Source: Candidatus Peregrinibacteria bacterium (lineage in GTDB: Bacteria > Patescibacteriota > Gracilibacteria > UBA1369 > LOWO2-01-FULL-3). Taken from it: DNA of 10,813 nucleotides. Below, piece after piece: positions 7,223-10,813 of the stretch. Position numbers and translations under genes: made by a program. The notes below the pieces were generated by a model. The model was not told the origin of the DNA. It did no database searches and saw only the letters and a program-made list of their open reading frames with translations. Location of the stretch: the NCBI GenBank assembly GCA_016186245.1, contig JACPLZ010000055.1, positions 1 to 10,813 of the forward strand, in the 5' to 3' direction. The stretch's first letter is position 1. Each line of letters begins with the position of its first letter.

Positions 7223-8243
7223 TCAGCATCGCATCTCCAAAACTAAAAAATCTATAATTTTCTTTTTTAGCAATCTCATATAATTCCAAAATTTTATCGC
7301 GCCCACCAGACGCCCCTTTTTTTTCAAGAAAAGAAGCCACAAGCATTATCAAGGTGCTTTTTGGCAGATGAAAATTCGTCACCAGCCCATCGACAATTTT
7401 CCATTTATACCCGGGATAAATAAATATATCGGTAAATCCGCGCACACCGGTAAATTTTTTATCATATACACTTTCCAGCACTCTGACCGAAGTAGTACCA
7501 ACAGCAATAATTCGGCGTCCTTCAGCCACGGCGCTGCTAAGACGATCAGCAGTCTCATTGGAAATTTCAAACTCTTCTTCATGCATATGATGTTCCTGCA
7601 AATTTTCCGAGGACACCGGCAAAAAAGTACCTCGCCCAACATGCAAAACAATTTCCTCAATTTGGACACCAATTGAGATCAAATCTTTCAAAAGATTTTC
7701 CGTAAAATGCAGACCGGCCGTCGGCGCCGCCACACTGCCTTTCTCCCTGGCATAAACAGTTTGATATTGCCCGGAATCAGCCAAACTTTTGGTGATATAT
7801 GGAGGCAGGGGAGTGATTCCGATATCTTCAAGGATATCGTCAACATTGCCGTCGGATTCAAACTTTATGACTCTACTTCCATCATTTTCAATATCAACAA
7901 CAGCGCACCTGAGATTACCGGAAATTTCATACTGCATTCCAATTCCAAATTTACCGCCCGGTTTAACAAGGCACTGATAGCAATTATCGGCAATTTTTTT
8001 CAGCAGAAAAATTTCTTTTTTTTTGAATAGAATTCTCGCCGGAATAACTTTTGACCGGTTTACTACAAGCACATCACCAGGATTCAAAAATTCTTTAATC
8101 TGGAAAAATTGTTTATGGGAAACCTGTCCGTTTTTTCCGCTGTCATAAACCAAAAGCCGGCTGCTGTCACGTGGAACGGCAGGATTTTGAGCGATAAACT
8201 TTCGCGGCAGAGCATAATCAAAATCAGACGTCTTCATAGGCAT
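7215..8243 (-). CDS. queA: S-adenosylmethionine:tRNA ribosyltransferase-isomerase (queuosine biosynthesis)
   Basis: QueA transfers and isomerises the ribosyl group of S-adenosylmethionine onto preQ1 at tRNA position 34, giving epoxyqueuosine, in the cytoplasm. The 342-residue length is normal. Family blocks are present throughout: SDFDYALP and IAQNPAVPRDSSRLL near the N-terminus, NRSKVIPARI (62-71), TPLPPYI (144-150), YQTVYA (160-165), GSVAAPTAGLHFT (169-181), LHVGRGTFLPV (200-210), EHHMHEEE (217-224), VGTTSVRVLES (248-258), NFHLPKSTLIMLV (290-302) and FSFGDAML at the C-terminus. The segment after IPARI is shorter than in many homologues (the TGGKVE-like part is missing). The second Met (residue 3, MKTSDFDY) matches the usual start better than the first. 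The stop overlaps the stop of the convergent ATP-grasp gene by 8 bp, with no terminator between. tgt and other queuosine genes are not in the window. Confidence 0.95.
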   Translation of the reverse strand: MPMKTSDFDYALPRKFIAQNPAVPRDSSRLLVYDSGKNGQVSHKQFFQIKEFLNPGDVLVVNRSKVIPARILFKKKEIFLLKKIADNCYQCLVKPGGKFGIGMQYEISGNLRCAVVDIENDGSRVIKFESDGNVDDILEDIGITPLPPYITKSLADSGQYQTVYAREKGSVAAPTAGLHFTENLLKDLISIGVQIEEIVLHVGRGTFLPVSSENLQEHHMHEEEFEISNETADRLSSAVAEGRRIIAVGTTSVRVLESVYDKKFTGVRGFTDIFIYPGYKWKIVDGLVTNFHLPKSTLIMLVASFLEKKGASGGRDKILELYEIAKKENYRFFSFGDAMLII

Positions 8244-8245
8244 AA

Positions 8246-8251
8246 ATTATA
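8246..8251 (-). promoter_or_regulatory. Possible -10 box of a queA promoter
   Basis: Read on the minus strand, these bases are a perfect TATAAT placed immediately upstream of queA. A transcript starting about 7 bases downstream would begin near 8239, after the first ATG (8243) and just before the second ATG (8237). If real, this would give an almost leaderless mRNA starting at MKTSDFDY. No good -35 hexamer is seen at 16-18 bases upstream, and AT-rich sequence makes chance matches common. Confidence 0.25.
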
Positions 8252-8267
8252 TTTGAATAATAAGCTA

Positions 8268-8391
8268 GGAATCTATAAAAATCGATGCAATTCAAGGAAA
8301 CCAGCTATTTCTGTTTGAGCCGTACTTATTCCGGTACGGCGAAACAGAAATAGCGCAATTGACGAAGAAGTGCACGATTTTTATAGATTCC
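8268..8391. repeat. Long palindromic element (nested inverted repeats) between the phosphatase gene and queA
   Basis: The outer arms GGAATCTATAAAAATCG (8268-8284) and its exact reverse complement (8375-8391) pair over 17 bp, extended by TGCA on both sides with one unpaired A. Inside is a second stem: GCTATTTCTGTTT (8304-8316) with AAACAGAAATAGC (8342-8354), 13 bp. After a small GA/G bulge comes a third stem, GCCGTAC (8319-8325) with GTACGGC (8334-8340), closing an 8-base loop. Short unpaired segments (about 8290-8303 and 8355-8370) lie between outer and inner stems. The right arm overlaps the last codons and TAA of the phosphatase gene. No run of T follows a stem on either strand, so it is not a standard intrinsic terminator. 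It could be a REP/MITE-like mobile palindrome or a structured RNA stabilising the upstream mRNA. No flanking target-site duplication is evident. Confidence 0.85.
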
Positions 8392-9526
8392 ACTTGATAC
8401 TCTGATCTTTTACGGGCTCTGCGCCTTCCACCCCCCTTTTTATCACAATCAAACTCATATCATCTCCCTGCACATCCATAAAATCAGTAACTGTTCTCGC
8501 AATGTGATAGTTTACGCCCTCCGCTGAATACTGCGACGCAAATTCCTTTACGGCAGCTTTCAATCTATCCAGCCCAAACAGCTCCCCGGCTTTATTTCTG
8601 GCCTCAGTCATACCATCGCTGTAAAGCACAATAAAATCACCTTCCTTCATAAAAATCTCTTTTTCCTGAATCAACTTGGAATTATTTTCCACCATGCCCA
8701 GCGCCACACCTCCGGACAAAATAGCTTCACACTCCCCAGAATCTGAGTGATACACAAGGATATGTTCATGCCCGGCTCCGACATATGTCATTTTTTCGGC
8801 TTTTTCATCCCAACATAGCATCACCAGAGTCATATACATGGCGCGCTTCACATGCCGCTTTATATAGTGATTTACATGTACCAGCGCCTCATACGCTGAA
8901 TCATAAATATCCGTAAACACGGTTATCAGAGAGTTTACCATCGTCATTATCAATCCGGCGGCAACACCATGCCCGGTAACATCGCCGATATAAATATAGG
9001 CTTTATCTTTCGTTTCCAAAAAACTGAAACTATCGCCTCCGACCTCTGTCGCAGGCTTGGTCTTTGCCACAATTTGCAAACCTTTTATATTGGGATTTCT
9101 CAAAGGAAGAATGTCCCGCTGCAATTGCGAAGCCACGGATAATTCTGAAAACATTCTATCTTTTTCTTTAAGATCATAGCTTACTTCGCCAAATCCTTCG
9201 GTTACCTGATTGAAAAAATGCGCCAAAATACCGATTTCATCAATTCTATCGGTATAAATCCTATGATACGTTTTGCCGGACAGCAGCGCCTGCACCTCGG
9301 CCAGAATAATTTTTAGCGGCCGGTACAGGCTCAGCCAATATATCAGAAAAAATAAAACACCAACAAAACCAAGACTTATCAAAAAAATCCGGAATGAAAC
9401 CTCCCCGTCAATACTGCCATCGGCTCCTCCGCCGGCCACACGATAAAACACGGCAATCATCAGCCCGATAACAGCCGTCAAATACGCAATAAACTTTCTG
9501 TTAAGACTCTTTTTCAAAAATCTCAT
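8381..9526 (-). CDS. Membrane HAMP - SpoIIE/RsbU-type PP2C serine phosphatase
   Basis: This 381-residue protein has two membrane helices (about 12-28 and 44-66), a HAMP-like linker (about 67-120, DRIDEIGILAHFFNQ) and a SpoIIE/PP2C phosphatase domain (about 125-365). Metal-binding and signature motifs are present: ATEVGGDSFSF (159-169), GDVTGHGVAAGLIM (181-194), GAGHEHILVY (250-259), LYSDGMTEA (301-309) and GDDMSLIVIKR (354-364). Candidate Mn2+-binding aspartates are Asp165, Asp182, Asp304 and Asp356. Such phosphatases dephosphorylate a STAS anti-sigma antagonist, releasing a sigma factor or other target. The probable substrate is encoded immediately upstream, with a 4-bp ATGA overlap (9523-9526), so translation is coupled. 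The segment between the two helices is only about 15 residues, too short for a sensory domain, so the signal is probably sensed in the membrane or by a partner such as the HEAT protein (inference). The last codons and the stop lie in a palindromic element, so the C-terminal tail after the catalytic domain may be newly acquired. Confidence 0.92.
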   Translation of the reverse strand: MRFLKKSLNRKFIAYLTAVIGLMIAVFYRVAGGGADGSIDGEVSFRIFLISLGFVGVLFFLIYWLSLYRPLKIILAEVQALLSGKTYHRIYTDRIDEIGILAHFFNQVTEGFGEVSYDLKEKDRMFSELSVASQLQRDILPLRNPNIKGLQIVAKTKPATEVGGDSFSFLETKDKAYIYIGDVTGHGVAAGLIMTMVNSLITVFTDIYDSAYEALVHVNHYIKRHVKRAMYMTLVMLCWDEKAEKMTYVGAGHEHILVYHSDSGECEAILSGGVALGMVENNSKLIQEKEIFMKEGDFIVLYSDGMTEARNKAGELFGLDRLKAAVKEFASQYSAEGVNYHIARTVTDFMDVQGDDMSLIVIKRGVEGAEPVKDQSIKWNL

Positions 9527-9882
9527 CTTTCAGTTTTTAAAAAATTATCGAGATTCGGGAAAATTTTTATCACTTCCGTCAGACCGATGGTTTTAAAAAC
9601 ATCGGCAACATGGTTATTTGGACCAATCAACACCAGCTCCCGGCCGCGCTTCACCAGATGAGCATGGAGCTCCATCAAATAACCGATTCCTTCGCTGTTG
9701 ATAAATTTCAACTCCACAACATCAAAAATCAGTGACTTCAAAGTCGCAGATTGCACGCAATCCTCAAGTTTTTGCCGTATTTCTTCATGTCCAGCTTTAT
9801 CAAATTCGCCGGCAAATTTCACAATCTGATAATTTTTTTCACTGTTCGCCGGTTCAATTGCAATGTTTAAATGTGGTCCCAT
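9523..9882 (-). CDS. STAS-domain anti-sigma factor antagonist (SpoIIAA/RsbV type)
   Basis: The 119-residue single-domain protein fits the SpoIIAA/RsbV family: FAGEFDKAGHEEIRQKL near the N-terminus (LTGELD region), LIFDVVELKFINSEGIGYL (51-69) and LIGPNNHVADVFKTIGL toward the C-terminus. Ser63 in NSEG aligns with the Ser that SpoIIAB-type kinases phosphorylate (Ser58 of B. subtilis SpoIIAA, in DSSG). The neighbours differ, Asn for Asp and Glu for the second Ser. In the classical scheme the unphosphorylated form binds the anti-sigma kinase and frees the sigma factor, and the phosphatase encoded just downstream would regenerate it. The gene overlaps that phosphatase gene by 4 bp and starts 12 bp after the HEAT-repeat gene. 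No RsbW/SpoIIAB-type kinase is encoded in the window, so the target could be elsewhere or beyond the edge. The cytoplasmic location follows from the lack of a signal peptide. Confidence 0.9.
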   Translation of the reverse strand: MGPHLNIAIEPANSEKNYQIVKFAGEFDKAGHEEIRQKLEDCVQSATLKSLIFDVVELKFINSEGIGYLMELHAHLVKRGRELVLIGPNNHVADVFKTIGLTEVIKIFPNLDNFLKTER

Positions 9883-9894
9883 GGTAATTTTTTG

Positions 9895-10813
9895 TTAAGA
9901 ATTATTTTTATGGAAAAGGGCTTCCTGATACATTTTTTCAATATGCCACAAAGTACGGCCGTCCAAATTGCGGAGCAGACTTTTTAACTTGCCGCTCACT
10001 GTTGCCGGCGCATTTACAAGAATATCCAAAACCGCCTGTAAAGCCACCTGATCCCCAAATTTCACCAGCGCCGCAGCCGCCTGCATTCTCAAATCTTTAT
10101 CCTTTGAAGTTAAATATTTATGGCATAGATATTTTTTATCTTTAATTTTCAGCTCTCCAGCCGCATAAATACCCCAGGCCAATTTTTCACTGTCGCGCGA
10201 ATTGAGAAATCCGGCAATCAGCTCTCTGGCCTCCAGTTTTGTCTTATTAAAAGCCGCCAAAGCTATTGCAGCGCTCATCTGCTCTTCAGGATTCTTGGAT
10301 TGCAGAAAAGGCGCAATAAATTTAACAACACCATCATCTTCAAATTTTCCGAGAGCCATGATGGCATCGTGTTTATGTTTTACATCAGCCTTTTTCAAAA
10401 CACCGAGCAAAAACTCTACAACCTCCAAATTGCTTATTTTTGACAGAATAAAAATTATCCGGCTGATATTCTCCTCATCGGTTTCCCGTTCATAAAGATC
10501 CTCAAGTTCATGAAAAAGATTCCATTTAACAAATATTTCTTTTTTAGAAGAAAAAATCCGATAGCGGGCGAGAGCATCCAGAGCGGCAGCGCGGATTTCC
10601 GCATTTTTTGAATGAAAACAGATTATTAAATCTTCCATTGCTTCCGTAAGAGTCAATTCACCAAGCGTATGCAGCACCCGCAATCTCAATTCCGGTTTTT
10701 CCCCCGCATCATGGAGAATTTTTCTCAAAACATCCAGTATATGCCAGTGCCCTCTTTGCCCCAGAATATCAACCGCATTCATTCTTTCTTCAAGATTTTC
10801 ACCATGTTCCAGA
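9895..10813 (-). CDS. HEAT-repeat protein, N-terminally incomplete (enters from beyond the window)
   Basis: The frame is open from the window edge to TAA at 9895, so the Met at 10782 is probably internal. The residues before it (HGENLEER) already look like part of a HEAT helix, EERMNAVDILGQRG. The visible 305 or so residues consist of tandem helical pairs with the HEAT pattern, for example EIRAAALDALARY, KHDAIMALGKFEDDGVV, EEQMSAAIALAAF, AWGIYAAGELK and DLRMQAAAALVKFGD. Such alpha-solenoids bind protein partners and have no catalysis of their own. No signal peptide or membrane helix is visible in this part. The gene lies 12 bp upstream of the STAS gene and is probably co-transcribed with it and the SpoIIE-type phosphatase, so it may be a sensor scaffold or effector of that switch (inference). 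The missing N-terminus could hold another domain, possibly membrane-bound. The exact function is unknown. Confidence 0.8.
   Translation of the reverse strand, partial: LEHGENLEERMNAVDILGQRGHWHILDVLRKILHDAGEKPELRLRVLHTLGELTLTEAMEDLIICFHSKNAEIRAAALDALARYRIFSSKKEIFVKWNLFHELEDLYERETDEENISRIIFILSKISNLEVVEFLLGVLKKADVKHKHDAIMALGKFEDDGVVKFIAPFLQSKNPEEQMSAAIALAAFNKTKLEARELIAGFLNSRDSEKLAWGIYAAGELKIKDKKYLCHKYLTSKDKDLRMQAAAALVKFGDQVALQAVLDILVNAPATVSGKLKSLLRNLDGRTLWHIEKMYQEALFHKNNS

Noticed and set aside
7368..7676. Open frames on the plus strand across queA, also near 7707-8030
   Set aside because: Antisense readings of conserved QueA blocks such as HVGRGTF and VGTTSVRV.
8268..8391. Palindrome as an intrinsic terminator, an integron attC site or a preQ1 riboswitch for queA
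   Set aside because: No T-run follows any stem; no GTTRRRY/RYYYAAC attC core is present; no preQ1 aptamer-like short pseudoknot sequence is visible; the fold is a plain nested hairpin.
8260..8400. CRISPR array or tandem repeat
   Set aside because: There is one nested inverted repeat only, with no direct repeats or spacers.

Overview
The window looks like part of a moderately AT-rich bacterial genome. It is tightly packed, and every sizeable stretch is accounted for. The cysteinyl-tRNA synthetase sequence style, the short intergenic gaps, the multi-domain Ig/FnIII surface protein with an SGPE-TM-basic tail, and a fused amidoligase-peptidase all suggest a Candidate Phyla Radiation (Patescibacteria) lineage. 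That placement is an inference from protein style, not a demonstrated taxonomy. The genetic code appears standard: TAA and TGA act as stops and TGG encodes Trp.

Left end (1-1368, minus strand): a putative operon runs leftwards from the Ig-like surface protein (1347-3122) through a YggT-family membrane protein (1075-1368) to cysS (99-1055). The cysS frame is abnormal. Its catalytic domain is intact, but the reading frame leaves CysRS homology after about residue 293, and the anticodon-binding domain is missing. In another frame of the same strand, the bases from about 180 down to 1 encode a headless Nudix hydrolase fragment that runs off the window. This is a deletion/recombination scar or an assembly chimera.

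Centre (3267-7222, plus strand): a two-gene unit encodes a probable surface-modification system. The first gene has a signal peptide, a PKD domain, an uncharacterised alpha/beta domain and about seven C-terminal membrane helices of the kind found in '7TM fused to inactive transglutaminase' proteins. The second gene, 11 bp downstream, is a three-domain fusion: a RimK-related ATP-grasp ligase, a RimB-like retropepsin-fold domain with a degenerate active-site motif, and a DUF1704/MATCAP-type zinc metallopeptidase (HEIETH, QEGLA). Ligase, protease-like and 7TM genes are usually separate neighbours. Here they are condensed into two genes, and the ligase and metallopeptidase activities, which could be opposing, sit on one polypeptide. 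This is the most interesting content of the window.

Right end (7215-10813, minus strand): a HEAT-repeat protein (entering from beyond the window), a STAS anti-sigma-factor antagonist and a membrane-bound HAMP/SpoIIE-type PP2C phosphatase form a compact partner-switching cluster with a 12-bp gap and an ATGA overlap. No anti-sigma kinase is visible in the window. Downstream lies an elaborate palindromic element (8268-8391) whose outer arm supplies the phosphatase stop codon, followed by queA (queuosine biosynthesis). queA converges on the ATP-grasp gene with an 8-bp overlap of coding ends.
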